Shown here: positions 12,701 through 24,700 of the stretch, piece by piece
Numbering within the stretch: the first letter of the stretch is position 1
Layout: each line of letters begins with the position of its first letter
DNA from: Haliclystus octoradiatus
Taxonomy: Eukaryota > Cnidaria > Staurozoa > Stauromedusae > Haliclystidae
Length of the DNA: 64,000 bases
Direction of reading: 5' to 3'
Assembly: GCA_916610825.1 (NCBI GenBank)
Contig: OU744449.1
Coordinates: 18,383,344-18,447,343 of the forward strand
Notes under the pieces: generated by a model
Database searches by the model: none
The model's input: only the letters and a program-made list of their open reading frames with translations
Told to the model about the DNA's origin: nothing
Program-made: the position numbers and the translations under genes

Positions 12701-15700
12701 TGCTAAATAATAATGATTTGCTGATGATTTAAACAAATTCTAATCTCCATCGAAAATGATAGAAAAATCTAAGATTCAATTATGAGACCAATTTTAAAAC
12801 TTGTAATGAATTTTTCTATTTCTAGAGCAACTCGTATGGAAGGCAGCTCGTTATTCAATGTCTGCTCCTACTTATTTCCGACCGCATGGAGAATCATACG
12901 TTGATGGTGGTTTCATTGCCAACAATCCAACCCTGGATGCGTTGAATGAAATTCAGAAATACAATAAGTATAAGTCGACGAAAAAAGAACTGAGTAATGA
13001 GTTAGAGACTCCCAAGGGTTTTGTAAAAGGTAATAGAGTCTTGAAAGGTACTCTGGAGAACATTGGAATCGTACTTTCTCTAGGTATGGGCAAATTTTAT
13101 GGAACTGAACTTAGTGTTTGAGTAGAATGAATTTCATGATGGGCGCTGTCTCTATTTTTAGAAATGACAAATCCTGGCGTCCTGACAGGTACCTCCATTT
13201 AGCGGGGATATATCATTATTTAGGATGCCATCTTCTTATACTTATAATTGTTTGTTAAATAATACAGATAATCCGTTGTCGGAAATTTATTCAAACATTT
13301 GTGTCGAGATAACCATGTACAGTAACAAATTTGTTGCATGAATATTATGATATTCTGGGGTTGTTTTGAAATAATAAACTTTCCTTGATACTTTCCTTGA
13401 TATTTGATATCATTGTATTAACAAAAATAGAGATTTGAAAAATTGCATAAGTTGACATTAATTTAGCGGGCAGCTAAATCAAATTCAAATTGAAATCTCC
13501 AGAAAAAAAATTATTCGTTTTGAATTTAAAAGCTGCGTGGAAATGATTTGAACAAGTGAAACTAACATGTCAATCCATTTTATGGTAATTGAAACAATAC
13601 GAAATACTAAATTGCGTTGAATTACTATGAATGGCAGGTTGAACCAAACAAAATCTGTTCTGAAATCAAAGAAATTAGTGAAATCAACGATCTGGAGCAG
13701 GATACACGCGCTTTGGAAATTAAACATACTTTGGGTTCTTATTCTAGGTTACAAAATGCAGTCCATCATTTTTCTTAAAATTGAAATACAAAGATTTCAT
13801 TTCTTTTCAAAATATAACTTTTTTGTAGAATTCCTTGTAGAATTAACAAAACAATCTGTTTGGAAATCAAAGCAACCTGAGCCAAATTTGTTTTGAAATC
13901 TACAATCTAGCACGGGGCATAAAAATAAATAAATTTGCAAGAAAATTTTAAAATGACGTTTCCTTTCGATAATTTCGAATTCGACAAATTTTTTATTTTC
14001 ATTTTGATAATTTGAAAGTAATTCATCAAAGATCGTAGAGATTATCAAACAGGTGTACAGTCTAGAGCTATAACAGAGTTCAGAATTAATCAAGGCACTG
14101 CACAAGAATATAACGATATGAAAAACTTGGTTTATGAGCGGGCAGAATAAAATTTGGTTTGATTTTAAGATTTTGCTTCCATCATTAGTGAAATAATTGT
14201 AAAATTTATTAAATGAAAATTACATATATATTGAACAACGATAATAACACGGACACAATATCTTGCTACAGTTTCGAATCTGAAAATAGTGCGTCTTGTT
14301 CTTATCGTTGATCAACATATATTGAAGTATAATTCAAGTTTATCTGATTCAACAAATTAAATTGAATTGGAAATCAAGCGTATGATTTGTAATAAATAAT
14401 AATTATAACATTTCTAGCGTTCAAAAATAGCTATCAACTTAAGATACATAAAATCATAATTCAAAAACATTGCAATATAGTTAATACAGCTTTGGATGAG
14501 TGGAACAAATCTTGTGTTACAAAAATGAAAAGTGTTGTAAACGGCTTGTATGTTGTTGTTGTCACATGCTTGAATAGTTATTATCATTGTTACTGTTAGT
14601 TAAAGCTGTTTATAACCTCTTATGTTTTAGCCTCCCTTAAAGGATTATCTTGTAGTAGAGGCAGCCGCATGCTGCAGTTTCTTTAGTTTGTATAATGGCT
14701 ACGCCTGAACGAAACACGTAGTTTTCTCTGACTTTACTTGACTCTAATAAAGGAATACAACATGGTGTCAGATGTGATTTAAAGTACCTGTGTTCTACTT
14801 CTATTAATGTTGGAGATTTGTGGCAAACTTGTTACTGATTGTTTACAGTAAGTGATCTTCTATAAAAATTGTGATAAAATAATGGCAAGCTCAAGTGAAT
14901 TATCCAAGCCTGGTCCATTGGTGTTTGATGAAAATGCTGCAGACAATTGGAGAAGATTCAAAATGAGGTTTGACATATATCTTATAGCTAAAGAGAAAGA
15001 TGACAAATCAGATAAACTGAAAGTTAATATGCTTCTCAATTTTGCTGGACCTGAGGCAATTGAGGAATACAGTCATTTTACCTATGCTGAAGGTGAAAGT
15101 GGAGATAATTTTGAAAATGTATGTAAGAAATTCCAAGATCTATGTCAAGGTGCCAGTAATGTGATCTATGAACGATTTGTTTTCTTTTCCCGATATCAAT
15201 CAGATGGAGAAAGGATTGATACATTTGTGAGTGATTTAAAAAGATTGGCCCTCACCTGTGAGTTTGATGTCTTACGTGACTCTTTGATCAGAGATAGAAT
15301 TGTTGGTGGTGTGAGGTCAGATGACCTTCGTGGAGAGTTATTGAAAAAGCCCAATTTAACGTTAATAACTGCACATCAATTTTGTAGAACATATGAAGCT
15401 AGTGAGAGTCAGAAGCGATTGTTTAATACGTCCACACGAGCAGACAATACAGTAACCGTGAATGCCATAGGACACAAGAAGGAAGAAAAATTCTCAAAAT
15501 GTAAATTTTGTGGGTACCATCATGCCATGAAAAAATCGAAATGTCCGGCTGTTGGGAAAGAGTGCAAACGATGCAAAGAGACCGGACATTTTGCTAAAAT
15601 GTGCACACAGCAGAGTTCTGCAAAACAAGTTGTTGCAAATATCACTATTGACAATTCCAGTGACGAAGATAGTGATTCTGGTAGAAGTTTATACTTTGGT

Positions 15701-18700
15701 TCTGTTGAGCTTGCCCCAGTTTCAAGAACGAAAACCAAGAAAAGTATGGTTACTATTATTGTAGCAAACAAAGAAGTGAAAATTAAAGCAGATACTGGTG
15801 CTGATGCCACTGTAATTCCCTACTCCCTTTACAAGAACATTACTAACAAGCCATTGAAAAAAGCGAAGCAACCTCTCAGGGGTTGGTTGGCAGAAAAAGC
15901 AATACATCCTAAAGGCTCTGTTCGCCTACTAACGGAGTATAAAGGTCGGAAAGTATTATTGAATTACCTTGTTGTTGATGGAAATTTTACGCCACTGCTT
16001 GGTTGTGATGCCTGCATTGACTTGGAAGTGTTGAGCTTCATGAATTTAGATTCAATTAAATGCACTCATGACAGTAGTAAGATATCAATTATAGATGAAT
16101 TCAAGGATTGTTTCTCAGAACAGCCAGGAACATTGCCACGCAGGGTAAAGTTAGAAATTGACGAAAATGTAACACCAGTGGTTCATGCACCAAGAAAAAT
16201 ACCATTGGCACTAATGAATCCTGTTAAACAGAAATTAGCTGATATGGAGAAAATGGGTATCATTGTCAAAGAAACAAACCACACACCATGGGTATCATCG
16301 ATGGTTGTTGTAGACAAGCGAAAGAGCACGCAAGTAAGTAAAGAACCAACTAAGAAAGATGTCAGGATTTGTATTGATCCACGTGATTTAAATAAAGCCT
16401 TGAAGCGAGCACATTATCCAATGGCTACCATTGAGGATATTGCATCTCGTCTAGATGGTGCCAAAGTATTTGCTGTATTAGATGCATGCAGTGGGTATTG
16501 GCAACTACCAGTTGATGACAGTAGCTCTAAACTCCTTACCTTTAATACTCCATTGGGAAGGTATCGATTTTTGCGCCTCCCTTTTGGAATTGCACCCGCC
16601 CCAGAGATTTATCAACAAGAGATGGACCGCTTGTTCGAAGGAATACCAGTTGAAATAATTGTAGATGATTTTTTAATATTCGGAAAAGACACAGAAGAAC
16701 TTGACAACAAGCTCCGCCTTGTTTTAGAACGAGCCAGAGAGGTGAAACTAAAATTTAATTCTGAAAAAATTAAATACAACTTACCTGAAGTACGTTACGT
16801 TGGTCCTGTATTGTCATGTAATGGAATAAAACCTGATCCAGACAAAGTTCATGCTATCCAAGAAATGCCTGCTCCCACAGATAAAGCAGGAGTACTAAGG
16901 TTTCTAGGGACAATTAATTACTTGGACAAGTTTATACCGAATAAAGCCAACCTACAAGGACCCATTTCAAAACTATCACAGAAAACAGCAGCTTTTGTAT
17001 GGGACTCTGCACAACAGACAGCATTTGACTCACTCAAAAGTGTTATTGCAAATGCTCCAGTGTTATCATATTTTTGTGAGAAAACACCTACAACATTGAG
17101 TGTGGATGCTAGCTGTACAGGACTTGGTGCTGTGCTTCTCCAAGATGGTAAACCCTGTGCATATGGTTCTCGGAGGCTTACAGAATGCGAAACCAGGTAT
17201 GCAAACATTGAACGAGAACTCTTAGCAATTGTTTGGGGAGTTTCGAAATTTCACTCGTATATTTATGGAAGATCTGTCACAGTTCAAACTGACCATAAAC
17301 CTCTTGAAGCCATTTTCAGAAAAAATCTTAATGATGCACCTCCACGGTTACAGAGAATGTTACTGAAACTCACCCAGTATGATTTAAAAGTGACCTATGT
17401 CCCTGGGAAGGATCAAATTCTCTCAGACTGCTTGAGTCGATCACCAGTTTTGGAAAGTCCTTTGTGTACAGACAAACCAGTTCCTGAAATTTACGTACAT
17501 CTGGTTTCAAATTTGGGAATGAGGACTAGATCGATTGATTCATTTAGAACTGCAGTTACAAATGATGAAATCTCTCAAACGATTATTAAATATATAATTA
17601 ATGGTTGGCCAGACAAAGAAAATGTGGACGAACTCGCTAGAGAGTATTGGCAATACAGAGAAGAACTAAGTATAGAGGATGGTATGATTTTTAAACACGA
17701 TAGACTAGTTGTTCCAAGGGCATTGCGACGTGAAACACTAAATGATATCCATGCAGGTCACATGGGAGTAAATAAAAGTCTGTCATTTGCCAGAGAGTAC
17801 GTATTTTGGCCCGGAATCTCTGCTCAGATAAAAGAGATGGTGTCTTCTTGTGGAGTGTGTAATTCTTTTAGGCATCATCAACAGAAGGAAACATTGATGC
17901 CCCATGACATCCCTGGCTTACCGTGGCAATCCGTTGGTAGTGATCTCTTTAGCTACGCTGGAGATACCTTCTTACTTGTCACTGACTTCTACTCCAAATT
18001 CTTCGAAGTAGAGAAGCTGAATGAGCCAACAGCCAAGTGTGTTATTATTAACATGAAAAAGATCTTTGCTAGATTTGGAATTCCAGAAAAAGTATTTAGC
18101 GACAATGGTCCACAGTATAGCAACACGCAGCACCTTTTTACTACGTCACATGAGTTCAAAGTTTTTGCTCAAAGCTGGGGATTTACTCATACAACAAGCA
18201 GCCCTGAATATCCTCAGTCGAATGGAGCTGCTGAACGTGCGGTTCAGACATGCAAGAGGATTTTTAAGAAAGCTTACAAATCTGGAAATGACCCCTTTGA
18301 AGGAATATTGAACTTCAGAAACACTCCGTTTGATGATATTGGGTTATCACCAGCACAATTATTGATGGGAAGACGAACCAAGACAACATTGCCAACACAT
18401 CGCCGACTATTAATACCCCAAGTAGTCACCCCGAGTCATGTGTTGAAGGCTTTGAAACAACGTCAAGAAAAATCAGCAAAGCATTTTGATACCAATGCTA
18501 AAGATTTACCTCCTCTTGCTGAGGGTGAGAAAGTGAGAGTAAAGCCACATCGTTCTGCAGAGTGGAGGAAAGCAGAAATATTACCAAGGTCATATATGCT
18601 GGTGGACAACCGTGGGAAAGTTTTCAGAAGAAATCGACGTCAACTAATATCTGTACCAAATGATGCACCCATGTCACCTCAAATGACACAAGATATGGAA

Positions 18701-21700
18701 GCCAAGAATGATACAGCAGAATCACCATTGCAAAATAGCACTACAGCTCAACCAGGCAACTTAGCACTAACTGGAAATACTACAACAAGGTCCGGACGGT
18801 CTATTAAACCACCACATAGATTAATTGAATCCTGTTAGTATTGAATATTCTATATGAGGAGAGAGATGTTGTAAACGGCTTGTATGTTGTTGTTGTCACA
18901 TGCTTAAATAGTTATTATCATTGTTACTGTTAGTTAAAGCTGTTTATAACCTCTTATGTTTTAGCCTCCCTTAAAGGATTATCTTGTAATAGAGGCAGCC
19001 GCATGCTGCAATTTCTTTAGTTTGTATAATGGCTACGCCTGAACGAAACACGTAGTTTTCTCTGATTTTACTTGACTCTAATAAAAGAATACAACAAAAA
19101 GCGAAAAAGGTTGCATATAAAATCGATCATAGCAAACATTGTTTATTAAAGTGTAACTTACCATTTTCAAAATAAGATCCAAATAATATTTACAAGCGGC
19201 ATAATCTCCAACAAAATTTATATATACATACAATTATATATTACAACCATACTTCATCGAAGGAGAATATAAACGCGATAAGAATTAAATATAAATTGTC
19301 TTTTATTCGAAATAATTCAGGCGTAGATAGATATCATGTCACGATCAAATGCATATATTAAAGTAGATTAATTTTCTATATAAGTAAATCCTTTCAATCA
19401 TACATCACAACATGAGTATTTAAATATTACCATGAGTTATGTTGTGAGTTATATTATCAAAAGAGTATATCGTTGAAGCTGCACTAAACAGTTTCCATTT
19501 TGAATATCATCGCGTCCTGTTCAAGAAATTCTGTATAAATATGCATAAATCACTAATCTGACAGTCGAATGAGTTGTTTTACAACTAATTTATTCTTAAT
19601 CGTCTTGCCTTTTATTCTACAACAACAAATTCTTGACAACAAGATGCAACATAATATCAATATCGAATTATTATAGCCATTTATTACATCAATAAACTGA
19701 GTGTTTAATAATAAACGAAGATAAGTATACTAATATAGGCAGCATGGTAGTCAAATCTTTTGTAGCCATTTTGAAATTTTTGATCTTGAATATTTTTGGT
19801 ATGAAAATGATGCAGAATTCTTTGGTATGATCATATAAGTCAATCTGGAATAAGAAAATATTAAAAATTTTACACCGGAACTAGTGCCAGGCTCTTTTCG
19901 TCCGATTAAAATGGGTTAAAAAGTTTCAAAAAGCAGTCACGCTCCGGCTGTTTTAGAAAGTTTCTAAACATCTGATTGAATAACTTCTTTGTATCGTCTC
20001 AATTAAAAAAAAGCACAAGGTAGAATCCAAGGAAATATGTCAAGGTACAAATATCAGCAAAAACAATCAAGATTTATGCAAAGCAATTTACATCCGACCT
20101 TTTTAAGAAGACCCATTTTATTTGAACGAAGAGAGCATGGCACGTCTATTTCCGGTGTAACATTTTTAATATTTTTTCTTTCCGGATTGTCTTATATTAT
20201 CATACCAAAGAATTCTGCATCATTTTCATACCGAAAATATTCAAAATATAAAATTTCAAAATGGCTACCAAAGATTACTATTCTATTCTATTATATTATA
20301 TTGTAACGATGATGGATTAAGACATAGGATAAATCGTTACTAGAAAATACGGATAGACGAGACAGTGATGATTCGATATTTATGTCTTGTTATAATGACG
20401 GTAGTTATTTGATATTGTTATAAAAGTGAATTCAATGATTAAATATTGGAATACATGATTGAGAGGCTTAATGACAGGAGGCTAAAATCTTATACACTAC
20501 ATAGCTCCCCCGCGAAAACGACGGAGTCGTACAAGATGAATAAAAATTATATTTATTGTATATTGAAATAATAAATTTGTATTGTATGTGGAAAAATGTG
20601 TAAATGTTTAATGCTAAATAAGGGTAATGTTAATGTTGTAATATTCATTAATTGATAGAATAGTGTAATGTAAGTTCTAGTGAATATAATTAGTAATGAT
20701 GATACAGTAATTAAAATGTAAATAGACAGTAATAATTGGTGTGAATACGAGGTAATAATATTGGATGTAATAATTCTTAAATTTGGTGAGTAATAGATAG
20801 TATTTGATTGAGGGTTGAAACGAACTGAGCGTCCTTATCTTGTTTAAGGTGCAGTGTTTGTAGCAGGTTCAATATTAATTGTTGGTTGTGATAATGGTGC
20901 TGAGGTTGATGTTGAAGTTGACGTAGAAGGAATAGTTGGTTGAATTGTAGCAGTTGATGTTAACGTGGGTTGGATGACTTGAGTTGGTAGTGTAGCAGGT
21001 TTTAGACGATCAATAGAAACAGTATAAGGAGTACCAAATTTGTCAATCACAAAAGTTTTAAGATTTCTTGAAATTACTTTGTATGGTCCTTGATATGGTG
21101 CTTCTAGCGGTTTCTTGACGCGATCAATTCGTAGCCAGACGTCTGTACATAACGGAGTTCAGTTACGAGAGTTACTACGTACAAAGTAACACCGAATCTT
21201 GAAATCCAGGAAGATAAAATTGTTGTTGCAACGGTGGCAGCGGTTATGTCAGGAAGTGGTGTAGCTTCTATCCAGCCAGAAAAACGATCAATCATTGTAA
21301 GTACATGAGGTGGAGAAGGGAACAGAGCAGGATCAGGTTGTGTAGGACCTATATCATTTATATCGATATGGACAGTTTCAAAGCGTCCTGTAGGCAATAA
21401 TAAATGTCCATGTGGAGATTTAGTGTTTCTAGTAACGTCTTGCTGTTGACATGTGAGACAGGTTTTGCAACATTCTTTGATGTCAGTATTCATTGATGGC
21501 CAGAAATATCGATCGTTAATAATATGAAGAGTTTTACGAAAGCCAAAATGTCCTAATGAATAAAATTGTTCAATTAATGTATCACGAAGCAGTTATGGGA
21601 CGTATGGGCGAGGCATGTTTCTTGATGTTCCACATAAAATTGTTGTATTAGAGGCTATAGGAAATGATTTGAGATTAAGGTTAGCAGGAGATGGTGAATC

Positions 21701-24700
21701 TTTTTGAGCTTCAATGATAGTAGGTAAATCAGTAGCAATAGTAGAGACAGCAGATGTAATATGTTCAATGGTAGAAGAATCGGATGTAGCTTGAGTGTGA
21801 CGGTCATTGGTAGAAATTGGAGTGTTAGATGTTGGTGTAGCAGATGAAGTTATATCGGGTAATCGTGACAAGGCGTGGGCGACAGTGTTCTGAGAACCAC
21901 GAATATATTCTATTGAATTGATGTATTCTGCCAGGATTGAAAGGTGTAGTTGTTGTCGGTCGGATGAGCGTGTTCGATAGGATTTAAAGGATTCTGCTAA
22001 TGGACGATGATCAGTGAAGAGAGTGAATTTACAGCCTTCGATGAGTGGTTTGAAATGCAATGTACCACGGTAAGCAGCTCAAAGTTCTTTTTAAAAAGTT
22101 GAATAGTTTTTTTGAGCAGTAGATAACTTTCGACTGAAAAGGTCAAGATGTACAGGACCATTGGGCGTGGTTTGATGTAAAGCTGCTCCTACGACGTAAT
22201 TAGATGAATCGGTTACAAGAGCATAATTAATGCAATGAGGATTAGGATGATATAATAAAATGCGTTCATATAGAATAGCTTTGATAGATAGAAATGCATT
22301 TTCAGCAGAAGGTGTCCATATATAATCAGGTTTAGCATTCATAACTTCGTGTAAAAAAATAGCTAATTTGAAAAGTCAGGTATGTAGCGACGATAAAATT
22401 GATAGAACCAAGAAAACGTTGTAATGACTAATGATCAACAGGCGTAGGCCAATTGGTAAGTATTTTTGCTTTACATGGGCGCGGTTTGAATTCATTTGAT
22501 GATATGTTGTGACCAAGAAAATTTAGTTCTGGTTGTGCAAAACTACATTTAGATAATTGTAATGGTAAACCATGATAACTGAGAGCTTGGAAAATTAATT
22601 TTAAATGATCGTAATGTTCATCTAAAGTTTCTGAGGGGATCAACACATCATCAATGTATGCTAATGCGAATGGAAAAGGGCGTAAAATATTGTCTATAAA
22701 ACGTTGAAAAGTTTGTGCGGCATTCTTGAGACCAAAGGGCATTCGATTAAAATGAAAAAGTCCAAAGGGTGTAATTATTGCAGTTTTATGTTTATCTTCT
22801 TCAGTCATTGGGATTTGATGAAAAGCACGAACTAAATCTAAATTTGAGAAAATTGTTTTATTGTAGAGTTGACGCGTAAAAGATTGAATATGTGGTAACG
22901 GATAACGTTCAAGACGAGTAATGTAATTTAATAAGTGATAATCACCACCAGGGCGATATTTTATAGTAGGAATTCCATCTCTTCTCTTAGCAACCATGTG
23001 CAAAGGCGTTGTCCAAGAGCTGTCTGATGGACTTATGTAGCCAGAATTCGGAATGAGCAATGTCAAGCTTTGTTTGTGAGAGTTGACGAGCACCTGCATG
23101 AGTAGGTTGAGAAGAACCAGTATCTATACGATGTACTATGTCGTGGGACACTGCTGTTAACGTAGGGAGAGTACCGCCTTCTTTGTAGGTAAATAATATT
23201 GAATGTTCTTTAACTAGATTAGATATTTGTGGAGGTACAGTAGAAGGAATTTCTATAGAAGATGTCAAAGGTAAATCAATAGTAATAGCATTTGATGATA
23301 GTTGTACAGATAAGTTTGTTAAGGGATCAGTTAATTTACAATGTCCATAATCAATAATAAGTTTGTGATATTTAAAAAGTCACATCCCAATAATGGAATA
23401 ATAACGTCGGCTACTATAAAGGTCCAAGGGAATGATGGGCGTAATCTTTTGAAATATACAGTTGAATAGATTTGTCCGGAAAGATTAATCTGGTTGCCAT
23501 TGGCAGCTTTTAGTGAAAGGTTACAAGGGGAAATATCGACGGAACTTACATAACGTTTTGGAACAATACTTACAGAAGAGCCAGAATCAATTAGGAACTG
23601 TAAACGTGTGTTGTTGAAACGACCCTCTGTGTAAAGGCGTTTTCGTAAATCAGTTTCTTTGGCTTGTGAAATATTGTTGAATGTGAATGTTCTTGAGAAT
23701 TTTGTATTTGAGGTGAATTGTTTTGATTATAATTTCTGTGACCTATACGTTGATGACACCAAGAACGATAAGTACGGGCTTTTGATCCATTACGTAAATG
23801 ATCATCGCAAATTGTAGGATATTGATGAATTTGAATGGAATTTGTTGTATTTGTTGTGTTTTGAGCGACCGGGTGATTACGAATAGAATTAGATATAGTT
23901 GACGGTGGAATGATCATAGTGATATAAAATACATAGAGAAACAGTTGATATCTTGATAAAAAGGTAATGAATAATAGTTGAGTATTAAAGCCAAATGGTA
24001 ATAATCAATAACCATGTAGAGTACAGGTAATAATATAAACCAGTGAATACGATGAAAATAACCAAAATAATAGAGTACGTTGATAATATAATACGATGAA
24101 AAATCCAATAGGCAATGATAAATACTTCGACGGACCAATGTAACGATGATGAATTAAGATATAGGATAAATCGTGACTAGAGAATACACATATAGACGAG
24201 ACAGTGATGAATCGTTATTTATGTCTTGTTATAATGACGGCAGGCAGAGGACTGTTATTTGATATTGCTATATAAATGGATTCGATGATTAAATATTGGA
24301 ATACATGATTGAGAGGCTTAATGACAAGAGGCTAAAATCTTATACACTATTCTATTCTATTCTATTCTATTCTATTCTCTTCTATTCTATTCAATTCTAT
24401 TCTATTCTATTCTATTCTATTCTATTCTATTCTATTCTATTCTATTCTATTCTATTCTATTCTATTCTATTCTATTCTATTCTATTCTATTCTATTCTAT
24501 TCTATTCTATTCTATTCTATTCTATTCTATTCTATTCTATTCCATTCCATTCCATTCCATTCCATTCCATTCCATTCCATTCCATTCCATTCTATTCTAT
24601 TCTATTCTATAAATAGATATAATCCGATCCGATCAGAAACTAAAATTTTAAGTTTGTCCGAACTAATCCGAAATATTTTACATGAATCCCGAAAATTCCG

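Larger units (their letters stand above)
14533..19096 (+). mobile_element. Intact Ty3/Gypsy LTR retrotransposon
   Basis: Two 230-bp LTRs (TGTTGT...ACAACA) flank a single uninterrupted gag-pol frame. The 5-bp sequence AAAAG duplicates the target exactly (14528-14532 and 19097-19101). A primer-binding site follows the 5' LTR and a purine tract, GAGGAGAGAGA (18856-18866), precedes the 3' LTR. It is in the sense orientation within intron 12 of copy B. Complete structure and five LTR differences indicate a recent insertion. Confidence 0.97.
20302..24346 (-). mobile_element. Decayed antisense Ty3/Gypsy element
   Basis: Read on the minus strand, LTRs begin TGTATAAG and end CGTTACA. A primer-binding site starting TTGGTCCGTCGAAG follows the 5' LTR, and a GCGGGGGAG purine tract lies by the 3' LTR. 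Protease, reverse transcriptase, RNase H and integrase pieces follow in order, broken by stops and frameshifts. TTCTA repeats lie on both outer sides, so it seems to have landed in that microsatellite, which hides the target duplication. It is in the opposite orientation to the host gene. Confidence 0.92.

Noticed and set aside
15520-18311. Additional open frames overlapping the Gypsy polyprotein
   Set aside because: They are other-frame shadows of gag-pol with no motifs.
24296-24616. 106-codon frame repeating FYSIL
   Set aside because: It is the translation of the TTCTA microsatellite; a 5-base unit without stops stays open in every frame.
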